Source of the DNA: an uncultured Lachnospiraceae bacterium
GTDB taxonomy: Bacteria > Bacillota > Clostridia > Lachnospirales > Lachnospiraceae
DNA: 64,000 nucleotides
Direction of reading: 5' to 3'
Assembly (NCBI GenBank): GCA_947245585.1
Contig: CAMXPV010000014.1
Coordinates: 1-64,000, forward strand
Every line of letters begins with the position of its first letter. Positions within the stretch are counted from its first letter, which is position 1. Below, in pieces: positions 1-8,741 of the stretch. The notes under the pieces are model-generated. The model worked only from the letters and a program-made list of their open reading frames with translations, searched no databases and was not told where the DNA came from. Position numbers and translations under genes: made by a program.

Positions 1-86
1 CGTTTCTTTTTTGGAATCTTTTCAGGGTTGCATTACTGTTTATTTGTCAAGGTTCGATATAATACTTGCCGCATTGCCCCTAGCAC

Positions 87-135
87 AAAGAATGCAACGC
101 ATTCTTTAGGAGTTAATCCCGCAGGGATTTACTCC
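87..135 (-). repeat. Two adjacent hairpins in the left-edge leader
   Basis: AAAGAATGC (87-95) and GCATTCTTT (99-107) form a perfect 9-bp stem around a 3-nt loop. Directly beside it GGAGTTAATCCC (109-120) pairs with GGGATTTACTCC (124-135) with one mismatch, again with a 3-nt loop. They sit just downstream of the promoter at 156-184. There is no U-run, so they are not ordinary terminators. Confidence 0.6.
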
Positions 136-155
136 GCTGCACAAGCGACTTTCAT

Positions 156-184
156 ATAATAGCAGATCAATTATGAGATGTCAA
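156..184 (-). promoter_or_regulatory. Strong sigma-A promoter reading off the left edge
   Basis: On the minus strand TTGACA (179-184) is followed after exactly 17 nt by TATTAT (156-161). A start near 149 is expected, with transcription leaving the window at position 1. A second TATTAT lies at about 60-65 with a poorer -35. No coding sequence is visible in 1-225, so the transcript is a leader or an RNA whose body is outside the window. Confidence 0.7.
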
Positions 185-225
185 CGGGTTTTTGGGATTT
201 TTTTAAATTTTTTGTATAAAAGGAA

Positions 226-627
226 TCAAAGCACATAAATTCCAAAATAGGCAAGCACTTTATAAAGAATATAAGCCAGTAAACACCCTTCCGCAGCGCC
301 CATGATCGCACCCAATAATTTATTAATTCCACTGACTATAGAAATACTGCCCACCGCCAAAAGAGGCGTTAGAATCAAATGGCATAGTTTGAATACAATA
401 CCAAGCAAAACCAACGCTACAATACAAACTGTCAGCGTGTGCATAGATTTATTTACCGCACTGCTGACCGCAAGAAACACTAACGCCACACAGGCTAATG
501 AAATGATACCCGACAAAAGATTGACAATCTCCTGCATCATCCCGTTAGTATACCCTCTTTTTATTCTCCATATTAATAGTAAAAGTATAATCGCTGCAAA
601 AGCGAATTTTATCATATCTAGTCTCAT
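226..627 (-). CDS. CvpA-like integral membrane protein
   Basis: A 133-residue, almost wholly hydrophobic protein with about four membrane segments (roughly residues 5-20, 33-56, 63-85 and 100-128), a basic loop after the first one, and Gly-rich helices, as in the CvpA (colicin V production) family. CvpA proteins are small inner-membrane proteins of unclear function, linked in other bacteria to envelope stress and colicin V export. Its start lies 1 nt beyond the stop of the DUF5711 gene upstream, so the two are surely translated from one mRNA. The assignment rests on topology and pairing rather than on a strong motif. I see no terminator after it; the divergently useful region 1-225 holds promoters instead. 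Confidence 0.65.
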   Translation of the reverse strand: MRLDMIKFAFAAIILLLLIWRIKRGYTNGMMQEIVNLLSGIISLACVALVFLAVSSAVNKSMHTLTVCIVALVLLGIVFKLCHLILTPLLAVGSISIVSGINKLLGAIMGAAEGCLLAYILYKVLAYFGIYVL

Positions 628-628
628 C

Positions 629-1837
629 TTATCTTAATTCTATCGTATCAATGGAATCCGGAGTCACAACCATATATTTATAAGAAGCGCTCTGCGGTAT
701 CAGCATCAACGCTGTCTTGTTGAATTTTCCGGCATACTTCTGCATCCCTCTGCTGTTATAAATGCGGCAGTCTGATTCATTGTAAATAATAATTTGATCT
801 TCATGGAATAAAATATCTCTGCAGTCTATATCATATTCAATGGAACGCACAATGTCTCCCGACTTGTGATACACATCTAAGCGATATTTGCTGCCGCTCT
901 CCTTGCTGTTAAACACCAGACCGACATATTCACTTCCATAATATATGCCACGCACTTCTTCATCCAACAATTTTTCTGCCACACTGACTGGTTTCTGCGA
1001 GCCGCCAAAGAACATAATTCTATCATCGGACACGGCAAAAAGCGACTGATTGTCAAGAAATCTCGCAAAAGGCACCACCGTATCCACATAGTCATAACCA
1101 CTCACATAATTATCGGTATTGTTTTGCCCTACCGCACCAAAATTATAAAAAGCGACACTGGTCTTCATATGGCCGCTGTCAACATATAGATAAGAGACAC
1201 ATACCAACTCCCCACTCGGTGAAATTGACACTTCCGCCGGATAGCCGCTTTCCCGCATGGTTGTCCTGAAATGTACCAATTCATTACCCTGCGCGTCATA
1301 CAAATAAATCAGCGTTACATCCGTATCATCCAATACCGCCGCCACTACACCGCCTGCTGAAACACAAAAATTACGTACCGGTCGGTTAGTGGTAATTTTT
1401 CCCAACAGAGCTTCGGTATTCATCACATATATTTCTCTGCCGTTATAGTCTCCGACCGCCACTACATTGTGATTGATATCTACCATGGGATTCTGCATTC
1501 CAAAAGTCTGATTCCACACCGCATTTCCCTTGGTGTCCATGCAGCTAATTCCATCCTTGCTGTAGGTGAGAAGATGTGTCGCAAAAGGCAGCATCTCTGC
1601 GTCGGAAGGAATCTTGATTGCCACACTTGAAGACTCCACTACCTCTGTATAAACCTTGTTCTGCCATTGTATCAGGAGTACGGCTCCCAACGCAAAGATC
1701 AGCGCCAAAGCAAGAAAAGTGCGATAAAAAACAGTAAATTTATGGCTCTTTATCCTTTCCCTGTAGCTAATTCTGGGCTGCGTTTGTTCGCTGTCCCGCT
1801 TTTCCTTTTTTTTCAAATAGTCCCTTATATTAACCAT
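629..1837 (-). CDS. DUF5711 family membrane-anchored beta-propeller-like protein
   Basis: A 402-residue protein with a short basic cytoplasmic N-terminus, one membrane segment (about residues 36-56), and a large extracellular part made of repeated beta-strand units with WD/PQQ-like wording such as GNAVWNQTFG, DINHNVVAVGDYNG and VSISPSGELVCVSY. This matches the DUF5711 family common in Lachnospiraceae, whose function is unknown. The ATG at 1837 is preceded by AAGGAT at a good distance. It is the first gene of a two-gene operon with the CvpA-like gene and has a long (about 270 nt) leader starting from a promoter near 2115. An in-frame ligand- or wall-sensing propeller is only a guess. Confidence 0.75.
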   Translation of the reverse strand: MVNIRDYLKKKEKRDSEQTQPRISYRERIKSHKFTVFYRTFLALALIFALGAVLLIQWQNKVYTEVVESSSVAIKIPSDAEMLPFATHLLTYSKDGISCMDTKGNAVWNQTFGMQNPMVDINHNVVAVGDYNGREIYVMNTEALLGKITTNRPVRNFCVSAGGVVAAVLDDTDVTLIYLYDAQGNELVHFRTTMRESGYPAEVSISPSGELVCVSYLYVDSGHMKTSVAFYNFGAVGQNNTDNYVSGYDYVDTVVPFARFLDNQSLFAVSDDRIMFFGGSQKPVSVAEKLLDEEVRGIYYGSEYVGLVFNSKESGSKYRLDVYHKSGDIVRSIEYDIDCRDILFHEDQIIIYNESDCRIYNSRGMQKYAGKFNKTALMLIPQSASYKYMVVTPDSIDTIELR

Positions 1838-1857
1838 CTACTGTATCCTTAGAATTT

Positions 1858-2100
1858 CGTCGCAGCGAGCATGCTCCCTTCCTGCCACACTCGAAAGCCC
1901 GTGCTTACGCACTCCCTGTTTGACTTCGTCAAACGCTTTCTCGTTAATAACCGCCGAAAAACAAATGTCTCCTAAATCGCAGTGCACGCTCGATTTCGTT
2001 TCGCTTCATCTCGCTCGCGGGCTGTCGCCCTATGCATCCGCAATCTGAAAAAATCGTCAGCAAGCTGCCATTTTTTCATCTTACGTCTGCGCACTGCTCA
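1858..2100 (-). repeat. Hairpin-rich leader of the DUF5711 operon
   Basis: This non-coding stretch holds several short perfect palindromes: GAGCATGCTC near 1866, GTGC-TTAC-GCAC near 1900, and GTTTGAC-TTC-GTCAAAC near 1919. They are spaced by unrelated sequence and lack U-runs. The arrangement looks like the short hairpin mosaics found between genes in Lachnospiraceae, and resembles the pair at 87-135. No open reading frame with a ribosome site was seen here. Confidence 0.45.
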
Positions 2101-2114
2101 TTGCCATCGCGTAC

Positions 2115-2125
2115 ATTATATCACA
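2115..2125 (-). promoter_or_regulatory. Extended -10 promoter of the DUF5711-cvpA operon
   Basis: Minus-strand TGTGATATAAT, with the perfect TATAAT at 2115-2120 and the TGn extension just upstream. The -35 is poor, as is usual with an extended -10. The start would be near 2108, giving a leader of about 270 nt. Confidence 0.6.
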
Positions 2126-2140
2126 GCCTCAATCTCATTT

Positions 2141-3241
2141 CTATGGAAGAATTAATCTTTGTCCTGATCGTATCTTGTCAGGGTCCGTAATTTGATTCAT
2201 CTCGCAAATCTTTTCCACTCTCGAAAAGTCCCCATAAATTTTCTGACTAATTGTGTAGAGCGTGTCCCCCTGTTCCACTTCATAATATCTGGTCACACTT
2301 CTGGAAAGGGCCTCCTCTCCCTCCTCTGGTTTTTCTTCCGTCTCCGACGGTTTTTCCTCCTCTTCTACGGCCTGCGCCTGTTCCTGGCTTGTGGATTCCT
2401 CCGGCGAGTCATTCTCAACAGGCTCTAGCACCCCCTCTTCCGGCTCGTCCTCTAATTTCGCTGCGTTTTCTTCCGGCTTCGTTTCTGTATCCCGCTCGGT
2501 CGCCTTTTGCTCTTCCGCCAACCCCTTCTCCTCGTCATCCGCAGCTTCCTCCGGAGTCTCTTTTTCTGGCTTTACATTCCTCTCTATTACAATGTCATCC
2601 TTCTTCTCTATACCTTCAAATCCCTCATTGCTTTCCTCCGCCTCCTGATTTTCTATCGCAAAAAAAACTTCCTTTGCAGATTGGCCTAGCTGCTTCATTT
2701 TATCATAACTGTCGGTAGAAGCAATCACTATAGCGGTAAGCAGCATCAAAATCAGACAAAGCTGTACAGAAATAGCGCCATGCACCTCCTTCTTTGGTTT
2801 TTCCTCCGCAGATATCAGTATCGGAAGTTTTGCATTTTGTCTGTCATTTGTTTCCACCTTTTTGTTTTTCTCCGCACTGCCTGTCCACTCCAGCAGATAG
2901 CTTTGCATTGCTTCATTATTTTCATAGAATACCTGAAACCCATTCACTTTACATTCGCCGTTTGGTTCCCGCACCATAAACACCGGCCCTGCCTGCGTAA
3001 GGCGGCATATCAATTCAGAAAGGGGATCGTATTGTGCAAAAGCCTCAATTCCCTTATCGCGTCCCGCTCCATAGACAAAAATTTTCCTGCCGCCATCCTG
3101 ACGCAACCCATAAAAATAGATTTCGGATAGTTCCAAAGAATCCGCCTCGCGCCTTAAATATGACAGGACATAATCTTCTACAAATAATTCATACTTCTTT
3201 TTTTTCTCTTCTCTTTGAATGACTGCCGATCCGGATTCCAT
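2141..3241 (-). CDS. Membrane-anchored LysM-domain protein
   Basis: A 366-residue protein. The ATG at 3241 is chosen over the one at 3256 because the GGGGG ribosome site (3247-3251) lies between them, 5 nt before 3241. Order of parts: a cytoplasmic N-terminal region (about 1-150), a single membrane helix (about 155-177, SVQLCLILMLLTAIVIAS), a very acidic Glu/Pro-rich linker of about 130 residues, and a C-terminal LysM domain (last 48 residues, with YYEVEQGDTLYTISQKIYGD and the closing GQRLILP). LysM binds N-acetylglucosamine polymers, so the protein probably tethers the membrane to peptidoglycan across an acidic spacer. It stands alone between galM and the DUF5711 operon. The N-terminal region resembles no domain I recognise. 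Confidence 0.8.
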   Translation of the reverse strand: MESGSAVIQREEKKKKYELFVEDYVLSYLRREADSLELSEIYFYGLRQDGGRKIFVYGAGRDKGIEAFAQYDPLSELICRLTQAGPVFMVREPNGECKVNGFQVFYENNEAMQSYLLEWTGSAEKNKKVETNDRQNAKLPILISAEEKPKKEVHGAISVQLCLILMLLTAIVIASTDSYDKMKQLGQSAKEVFFAIENQEAEESNEGFEGIEKKDDIVIERNVKPEKETPEEAADDEEKGLAEEQKATERDTETKPEENAAKLEDEPEEGVLEPVENDSPEESTSQEQAQAVEEEEKPSETEEKPEEGEEALSRSVTRYYEVEQGDTLYTISQKIYGDFSRVEKICEMNQITDPDKIRSGQRLILP

Positions 3242-3342
3242 CTTTTCCCCCTGCATTTATTCTCTGTCTGCAAACTGTACATCACCATCGTGTACAGTGT
3301 ATCACACCCATTCTGCAAAAGATGGCGTAAGACGCGACGAAT

Positions 3343-3371
3343 AAAAAAACCGCCATGCTTTCGCACAGCGG
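3343..3371 (-). terminator. Intrinsic terminator after galM
   Basis: Minus-strand stem CCGCTGTGC / GCATGGCGG (two G-U pairs) closed by a GAAA tetraloop and followed by seven Ts. It ends the long tadA-to-galM gene run. Confidence 0.85.
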
Positions 3372-3393
3372 CTTCCATTCAGGTTCTTTCATC

Positions 3394-4437
3394 TCATGAT
3401 TCAAATTTATAAATGGTCTCCGACTCATAAACTTTGCCTGCCCCGAATACTGCCTGTTCAAATTCGGGATGATGAATGCTGTCGGGGAAATAGTGAGTCT
3501 CTAAGCAAAATCCTGTGCGAGGCCCGTAATGTACACCGCCCTTTCCCGTCTGTTCAGCGATACAGTTTCCTGCATAAAACTGTATGCCGGGCAATGTGGT
3601 AAACACTTTCATCCTGCGGCCGCTCTTCGGGTCTTCCGCCTCGGCAACTTCGCGCATCGTGCCGTCAGCGCCGTCTAACGCAAAATTGTGATCATATCCC
3701 TGCACCAATTTTAACTGTTCAAAGTCAGCGCCGATCTCCTCCCCGATCCGTTTCTTCTTCGTAAAGTCAAGCGGCGTCCCTGCCACCGGAGCAATCTCTC
3801 CCGTCGGAATCGCTCCCGGCAATACCGGCGTATAATTGCTCGCATGCAGACAGAGAAGATGTCCCTCTATGCTTCCGGAATCATGTCCCGCCAGATTAAA
3901 ATAAGTATGGTTCGTCAAATTTATCAATGTTTCCGTATCGGACGTTGCACGGTATTTCAGCTTCAATTCATTCTCATCCGTAAGGGTAAAAGTCACCTGA
4001 ACCTTTTTGTTACCCGGGAATCCCATTTCCCCGTCTTTCCCTTCGATGGAGAACGTCAGGCTGTTTTCTCCCTCTTCCACTGCCCACGCCCGCTTCTGGT
4101 AACCGTTATCCATATCACTGTGCAGGTTGTTCGGCCCGTCGTTGACCGGCAGATGGTACTCCTTTCCGTTCAATGTAAAAGCGGCGCCGCCGACACGGTT
4201 CGCATTCGGTCCGATCGTTACGCTGAAAAAACTGGGATTAGAAACATAATCCTCCAGATTGTCAAAACCGAGAACCACATCCTCCATCTTCCCATTCTTA
4301 TCCGGCACAAAAAGATTTACCAGACCTGCGCCAAAATTTGTGAGTTGCGCCTCCATACCGTTCTTGTTCTTCAACGTGTAAAGCGTAATCTCCTCCCCCG
4401 TCTTCATTGTTCCAAACTTCTCTTTTACAATCCCCAT
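3394..4437 (-). CDS. galM: Aldose 1-epimerase (mutarotase)
   Basis: A 347-residue cytoplasmic enzyme that interconverts alpha and beta anomers of galactose, glucose and related aldoses, feeding the Leloir pathway and pentose use. Family marks are the GPNANRVGGAAFTLNG segment near residue 78, the NLHSD motif near 100, the catalytic-histidine motif NLTNHTYFNLAGH near 173, and YDHNFALD near 244. Length is normal for the family. AAGGAGGG stands 8 nt before the ATG. It follows recR by 22 nt and is the last gene before a terminator, so it is probably read with recR. No galK, galT or galE is in the window, so its link to a specific sugar is open. Confidence 0.92.
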   Translation of the reverse strand: MGIVKEKFGTMKTGEEITLYTLKNKNGMEAQLTNFGAGLVNLFVPDKNGKMEDVVLGFDNLEDYVSNPSFFSVTIGPNANRVGGAAFTLNGKEYHLPVNDGPNNLHSDMDNGYQKRAWAVEEGENSLTFSIEGKDGEMGFPGNKKVQVTFTLTDENELKLKYRATSDTETLINLTNHTYFNLAGHDSGSIEGHLLCLHASNYTPVLPGAIPTGEIAPVAGTPLDFTKKKRIGEEIGADFEQLKLVQGYDHNFALDGADGTMREVAEAEDPKSGRRMKVFTTLPGIQFYAGNCIAEQTGKGGVHYGPRTGFCLETHYFPDSIHHPEFEQAVFGAGKVYESETIYKFES

Positions 4438-4459
4438 TTTCTATACCCTCCTTGTTTTT

Positions 4460-5056
4460 TCACAATTCAACGCGTCCCTCCAAGGCCCGCAAAAGCGTCA
4501 CTTCGTCGATATATTCCAAATCTCCTCCCACCGGCACGCCGCTGGCTATTCTGGTAACTTTAATTCCCGTAGGCTTAATCAACTTGCCGATATACATCGC
4601 TGTGGTTTCACCCTCCAAACTGGAATTCGTCGCAATGATTACCTCTGTCACATCGCCTTCCAGGCGTTTCATCAATTCCTTTAATTTGATATCGCCCGGC
4701 CCAATCCCCAACATAGGTGAAATCGCACCGTGAAGCACATGGTAGACGCCTGTGTACTTGCCCGTCTTCTCGTAAGCCGCCAGATCCCTTGCGTTTTCTA
4801 TCACCATAATCGTACTGTGATCCCGCTTCTCATTGGCACAAACCGGGCAGATGTCCCTGTCTGTCAATGTAAAACACTCCTGACAATAGCGAACGTTTTC
4901 CTTCGCCTCAACAATTGTCTTCGCAAGACGTTCCACTCTTGCACGCGGCATATTAATCAGGTGAAAGGCCAACCGCTGTGCCGACTTATGACCAATACCG
5001 GGCAGGCCGGCTAATTCTTCGATTAACTTATTGATATACCCACTGTAAAGTTCCAT
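4460..5056 (-). CDS. recR: Recombination mediator protein RecR
   Basis: A 198-residue protein of the RecFOR system that helps load RecA on gapped DNA. It shows the N-terminal helix-hairpin-helix ([19 protein letters not shown]), the four-cysteine zinc finger ([16 protein letters not shown], about residues 57-72), and a Toprim domain with [17 protein letters not shown] and the acidic/Gly residues near 85-140. Length is exactly that of the family. Its ATG overlaps the ybaB stop in a TGATG arrangement, so translation is coupled. The order dnaX-ybaB-recR is conserved in Firmicutes and many other bacteria. Confidence 0.97.
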   Translation of the reverse strand: MELYSGYINKLIEELAGLPGIGHKSAQRLAFHLINMPRARVERLAKTIVEAKENVRYCQECFTLTDRDICPVCANEKRDHSTIMVIENARDLAAYEKTGKYTGVYHVLHGAISPMLGIGPGDIKLKELMKRLEGDVTEVIIATNSSLEGETTAMYIGKLIKPTGIKVTRIASGVPVGGDLEYIDEVTLLRALEGRVEL

Positions 5057-5409
5057 CAGAAGGGAAGCCCTCCGCCTAACCCTAATCCACCCGTCATTTT
5101 ATTCATCGCTTCGGCATTCGCTTCCTCCGCCATGCGAAGCGCCTCATTGGCTGCCGCCATCACAAGATCCTCCAACATTTCAATGTCCTCCGGATCTACC
5201 ACTTCCTCAGACAGCTTAACCTTTGTCACCTCGCGCTTTCCGGTCACGGTAACTTCCACCGCACCGCCGCCTGCCTTAGCCGTAAATTCTTTCGTCTCAA
5301 GTTCTTTCTGGTTTTCCTCCATCTGACGCTGCATTCTCTGTGCCTGCTTCATCAGGTTGTTCATGTTGCCGGGCATTCCACCGCCCGGAAATCCACCTCG
5401 TTTTGCCAT
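5056..5409 (-). CDS. ybaB: YbaB/EbfC nucleoid-associated protein
   Basis: A 117-residue DNA-binding protein of the YbaB/EbfC family. The core shows the usual heptad-like helix [19 protein letters not shown], the strand region [28 protein letters not shown], and the C-terminal helix [17 protein letters not shown]. Family members are small tweezer-shaped dimers that bind and bend DNA. A Gly/Met-rich N-terminal tail ([14 protein letters not shown]) and a Gly-rich end are typical of clostridial copies. It sits between dnaX and recR, 32 nt after dnaX and overlapping recR by 1 nt. Confidence 0.95.
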   Translation of the reverse strand: MAKRGGFPGGGMPGNMNNLMKQAQRMQRQMEENQKELETKEFTAKAGGGAVEVTVTGKREVTKVKLSEEVVDPEDIEMLEDLVMAAANEALRMAEEANAEAMNKMTGGLGLGGGLPF

Positions 5410-5441
5410 CCTGCCTATTCCCTTCCTAACATATTTTCGCT

Positions 5442-7022
5442 CTATTCTTCTTCAATATCCATATGAATCAACTGCGACAGATCCACATAATTCTGCTCAA
5501 ACGTTTCCCTGTCAGGCACCGTCTGCACCATCACATCAATCTCTTTGCCAACCGCGTCAGCGAGCATCTGTTCCAATAATTCCTTATGCCCCTCCTGCCG
5601 CAAAAAATAGTCGGAGGCGAGGCCGTCTTCTACAACCACCAACAGTCTGCTGTCCCCGCCAAGGCTCAAACGCGCCCCCCGCAAATACTGTTTCATAGGC
5701 ATGGCTGCATTCAACACAATATCCTGCCATCGATCGACCACCGCCTGCACATCCTCAGGAATCGCTTTCGGCAAAGGCGGCCGTTCTTTTCCAGCCTGCA
5801 TGCCTGCCGTACCTTGCGAAACGCCGTCCCCGACATAACCCTGTGCGCCTGCCGCCGCTACCATTACGCCATTTTCCAACTGATCCTCTATCGCCCTGAC
5901 CCGTTCCACCACAGAACCGTAATCTTGCTCCATATTCGGTTTGCACAATTTAATCAGGGCAATCTCAATTAATATTCTTTTTTGTGGCGCATATTTGATT
6001 TGTCCTGACAGTTCCGAGAATATGCGGATATAACGCATGAGCGTATCCGCCTCTAACATTCCCGCCTCTTCCTTCAGCCGGAGCAAATTGTCGGACGACA
6101 CATCTATGATATCCTCAATGTCGTCAGAAGACTGTAACAGGAGCAGATTCCTGAGATACCAGGTAAAGTCCGCTACAAACTGCGTAAGCTCCCGGCCCTG
6201 CATGACGATCTCCTCTAAAAGTCCGATGCACCCTGTCACATCCCTTTCCAAAACATGCCGAAGCAGTCTGCTGAACACCTCAGTGTCCACCGCTCCCAAT
6301 ACGTCAAGCGCCTTGTCATAGGTTAACTCCTGACCAAAATGGAACGCAATACACTGGTCCAACAGGCTCAGTGCGTCACGCATGGAGCCGTCCGCTGTTT
6401 TCGCGATATAGCGCAGCGCCTTTTCCTCCACCTGCACCTGTTCCCTGTCCATCAGTTCCCGCAGCCTCTCCACAATCGTCTCAATCGAAATCCTGCGGAA
6501 ATCATACCGCTGACAGCGGGATAAAATCGTGATTGGTATCTTGTGCACTTCTGTGGTCGCCAGAATAAAAATCACATAGGACGGAGGCTCTTCCAACGTT
6601 TTTAAGAGCGCATTGAACGCGCCGATGGAAAGCATGTGCACCTCGTCAATAATATAAACTTTAAAACGTCCCGCTGCCGGAGAGTAGGACACTTCCTCCA
6701 CAATTTCGCGAATATTATCCACACCATTATTGGACGCAGCATCTATTTCAATCACATTCATGCTAGTGCCCGCCGCAATTGCCTTGCAGCTTTCGCACTC
6801 TCCGCAGGGACTTCCCTCCACTGGATGATCACAGTTGACAGCCCTCGCAAAAATCTTCGCAATCGAGGTTTTTCCCGTACCTCTCGTCCCGCAAAACAAA
6901 TAAGCATGACCAATACGATCCGCCCTGATCTGGTTCTGCAAAGTAGTGACAATATGCTCCTGCCCCTTTACATCCTCAAACCGGTTGGGACGAAACTTAC
7001 GATATAGCGCTGTGTATGACAT
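5442..7022 (-). CDS. dnaX: DNA polymerase III subunit gamma/tau
   Basis: A 526-residue clamp-loader ATPase of the replicative polymerase. The AAA+ module contains Walker A GTRGTGKTS (about residues 45-53), the zinc-binding cysteines CDHPVEGSPCGECESC (64-79), the DEVH box (about 126) and the sensor/arginine-finger region ILSRCQRYDFRRIS. The C-terminal third is the oligomerisation and tau part. I saw no slippery A-run with a hairpin that would suggest programmed frameshifting to gamma. The ATG lies only 3 nt after the pfkA stop, so it is likely expressed from the pfkA promoter. No neighbouring sequence suggests a separate promoter. Confidence 0.96.
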   Translation of the reverse strand: MSYTALYRKFRPNRFEDVKGQEHIVTTLQNQIRADRIGHAYLFCGTRGTGKTSIAKIFARAVNCDHPVEGSPCGECESCKAIAAGTSMNVIEIDAASNNGVDNIREIVEEVSYSPAAGRFKVYIIDEVHMLSIGAFNALLKTLEEPPSYVIFILATTEVHKIPITILSRCQRYDFRRISIETIVERLRELMDREQVQVEEKALRYIAKTADGSMRDALSLLDQCIAFHFGQELTYDKALDVLGAVDTEVFSRLLRHVLERDVTGCIGLLEEIVMQGRELTQFVADFTWYLRNLLLLQSSDDIEDIIDVSSDNLLRLKEEAGMLEADTLMRYIRIFSELSGQIKYAPQKRILIEIALIKLCKPNMEQDYGSVVERVRAIEDQLENGVMVAAAGAQGYVGDGVSQGTAGMQAGKERPPLPKAIPEDVQAVVDRWQDIVLNAAMPMKQYLRGARLSLGGDSRLLVVVEDGLASDYFLRQEGHKELLEQMLADAVGKEIDVMVQTVPDRETFEQNYVDLSQLIHMDIEEE

Positions 7023-7025
7023 TGA

Positions 7026-8099
7026 CTAATCTCCGAAACTGATACCCACCATCTTTGCTTCCTGCACAATGGTCGCATCGGGTGATACCATTTTTAATTT
7101 TCCGGCCACTTCTTCCAGAGGAACTCTCACGATCTCCCTGTTTTTATAGCCCACCATAAAGCCGTACTCGCCTTTTAAGATCAGCTTACCGGCCTCCGCA
7201 CCAAGTCTGGTCGCGAATACTCTGTCATAAGGACAGGGACTTCCGCCTCGCTGTGTATGGCCCGGAACCGTAACACGTACATCCATGCCTGTCTTTTTCA
7301 TAATTTGATCCGCTATCTCGTACGACACAGAAGGGTAAGGATAATCCTTCATTTTCTCCTTATACTCCTTCTTGGAAAGTTTTGCGTCTTCTTTGGAGAT
7401 TGCGCCTTCCGCCACCGCCATAATGGTAAAGCGGGAGCCTCTTGCCGTGCGGGCATTGATCGCCTTAATGACACTGTCAATATCGTAAGGGATCTCAGGA
7501 ATCAGAATGATATCCGCGCCGCCTGCAATGCCGGCATTTAAAGTCAGCCATCCAACCTTATGCCCCATAACCTCCACAATGAAGATACGTCCATGGGAGG
7601 AAGCCGTGGTGTGAATACAGTCAATACAATCTGTTGCAATATTCACTGCGCTCTGGAAACCGAAGGTCATATCCGTTCCCCACAGATCATTGTCAATCGT
7701 CTTCGGAAGGGTGATGACGTTAAGCCCCTCCTCCCGGAGCATATTGGCTGTCTTATGCGTTCCGTTACCTCCTAAAATCACCATACAGTCAAGCTTTAAT
7801 TTATAGTAGTTCTGCTTCATCGCCTCAACTTTATCCAGTCCGTTTTCATCCGGCTCCCGCATCAGTTTAAACGGCGTTCTGGAACTTCCGAGTATGGTGC
7901 CGCCCTTCGTCAAAATGCCGGCAAAATCATGTCCTGTCAAAATGCGAAAATCTCCATAGATCATTCCCTTGTATCCATCCAAAAAGCCGTAGATTTCCAC
8001 ATCCTCACTGCTGCAGGAAAGGCATTTCACCACGCCTCTCATCGCCGCGTTTAACGCCTGACAATCCCCGCCGCTGGTCAACATTCCGATTCTCTTCAT
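7026..8099 (-). CDS. pfkA: 6-phosphofructokinase
   Basis: A 357-residue glycolytic enzyme that phosphorylates fructose 6-phosphate to the 1,6-bisphosphate. Visible marks: TSGGDCQALNAAMRG at residues 8-22, the phosphoryl-donor motif LGGNGTHKTANML near 100, the catalytic PKTIDNDLWGTD near 127, and the effector/substrate helix motif VMGHKVGWLTLNAGIAGGAD. A Gly follows the GGN, the position that is Asp in pyrophosphate-using enzymes, so ATP is the likely donor; however the GGNGT and TIDND wording places it in the PFK subgroup of mixed donor use rather than with E. coli PfkA. AAGGAGG precedes the ATG. A well-formed promoter stands upstream at 8144-8172. Confidence 0.93.
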   Translation of the reverse strand: MKRIGMLTSGGDCQALNAAMRGVVKCLSCSSEDVEIYGFLDGYKGMIYGDFRILTGHDFAGILTKGGTILGSSRTPFKLMREPDENGLDKVEAMKQNYYKLKLDCMVILGGNGTHKTANMLREEGLNVITLPKTIDNDLWGTDMTFGFQSAVNIATDCIDCIHTTASSHGRIFIVEVMGHKVGWLTLNAGIAGGADIILIPEIPYDIDSVIKAINARTARGSRFTIMAVAEGAISKEDAKLSKKEYKEKMKDYPYPSVSYEIADQIMKKTGMDVRVTVPGHTQRGGSPCPYDRVFATRLGAEAGKLILKGEYGFMVGYKNREIVRVPLEEVAGKLKMVSPDATIVQEAKMVGISFGD

Positions 8100-8143
8100 C
8101 CCGCTTCCTCCTCCTTATTTGCTTTACAAATCACTCTTAAACA

Positions 8144-8172
8144 ATTATATCTTATTTTTGTTTCTATCACAA
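8144..8172 (-). promoter_or_regulatory. Promoter of pfkA-dnaX-ybaB-recR-galM
   Basis: Minus-strand TTGTGA (8167-8172), 17-nt spacer, TATAAT (8144-8149). The start would be near 8137, about 38 nt before the pfkA ATG. It gives the glycolytic and DNA-metabolism genes a promoter separate from tadA. Confidence 0.75.
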
Positions 8173-8204
8173 CTTCTATTTCACGGGTTTTCCCACCGCC
8201 CTCC

Positions 8205-8741
8205 TTACGCTTTCCTTTCCCCTGTATCTGTTAATCCCTCACTCTCCCCTGCCTCCGATTCCCGACGAAGCAGCTTTTCCATCCGGTTTCTCTCTCTCAA
8301 TTCCTTAAAAAAATTTTTCAGTATATCCGTGCACGCCTCCTCTAAAACACCCCGGCGCACAATCACCTGATGGTTAAATTCCTGCATCTCCAGTATATTC
8401 AAAATGGAACCGCCGCAGCCTGCCTTGGGATTCATCGCCCCAATGACAGTCTCCGTGATCCTCGCCTGTACAATCGCCCCGGCACACATTTGACAAGGCT
8501 CTAAGGTCACATAAAGCGTACACTCCTCCAACCGCCAATCTTTCATAACACGGCTCGCCTTATTGATCGCGGTAATCTCCGCATGAGCCAATGTATTCCT
8601 GTCCGTATTACGGCGGTTATAACCCCTGCCGATAATCTTGTCCTGATATACGATCACACAACCGATCGGCACCTCACCGAGCGCATAGGCCTTTTTTGCC
8701 TGCTTTATGGCCTCACTCATATACTTTTCATCCCGCGTCAT
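8205..8741 (-). CDS. tadA: tRNA-specific adenosine deaminase
   Basis: A 178-residue zinc enzyme that deaminates A34 to inosine in tRNA-Arg(ACG). It has the HAEITAI zinc/proton-shuttle motif (about residue 54) and the PCQMCAGAI motif (about 84), plus the N-terminal helix and the GEVPIGCVIV segment. The ATG at 8741 is preferred over the one at 8753 because GGAGG lies just between them, 5 nt upstream of 8741. The C-terminal 25 residues are a charged tail beyond the usual 150-160-residue core. A TATAAT at 8809-8814 marks its promoter. pfkA follows 105 nt later with its own promoter. Confidence 0.93.
   Translation of the reverse strand: MTRDEKYMSEAIKQAKKAYALGEVPIGCVIVYQDKIIGRGYNRRNTDRNTLAHAEITAINKASRVMKDWRLEECTLYVTLEPCQMCAGAIVQARITETVIGAMNPKAGCGGSILNILEMQEFNHQVIVRRGVLEEACTDILKNFFKELRERNRMEKLLRRESEAGESEGLTDTGERKA

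Noticed and set aside
5442-7022. Programmed frameshift in dnaX producing gamma
   Set aside because: I found no slippery A-run with a following hairpin in the relevant part of the gene.
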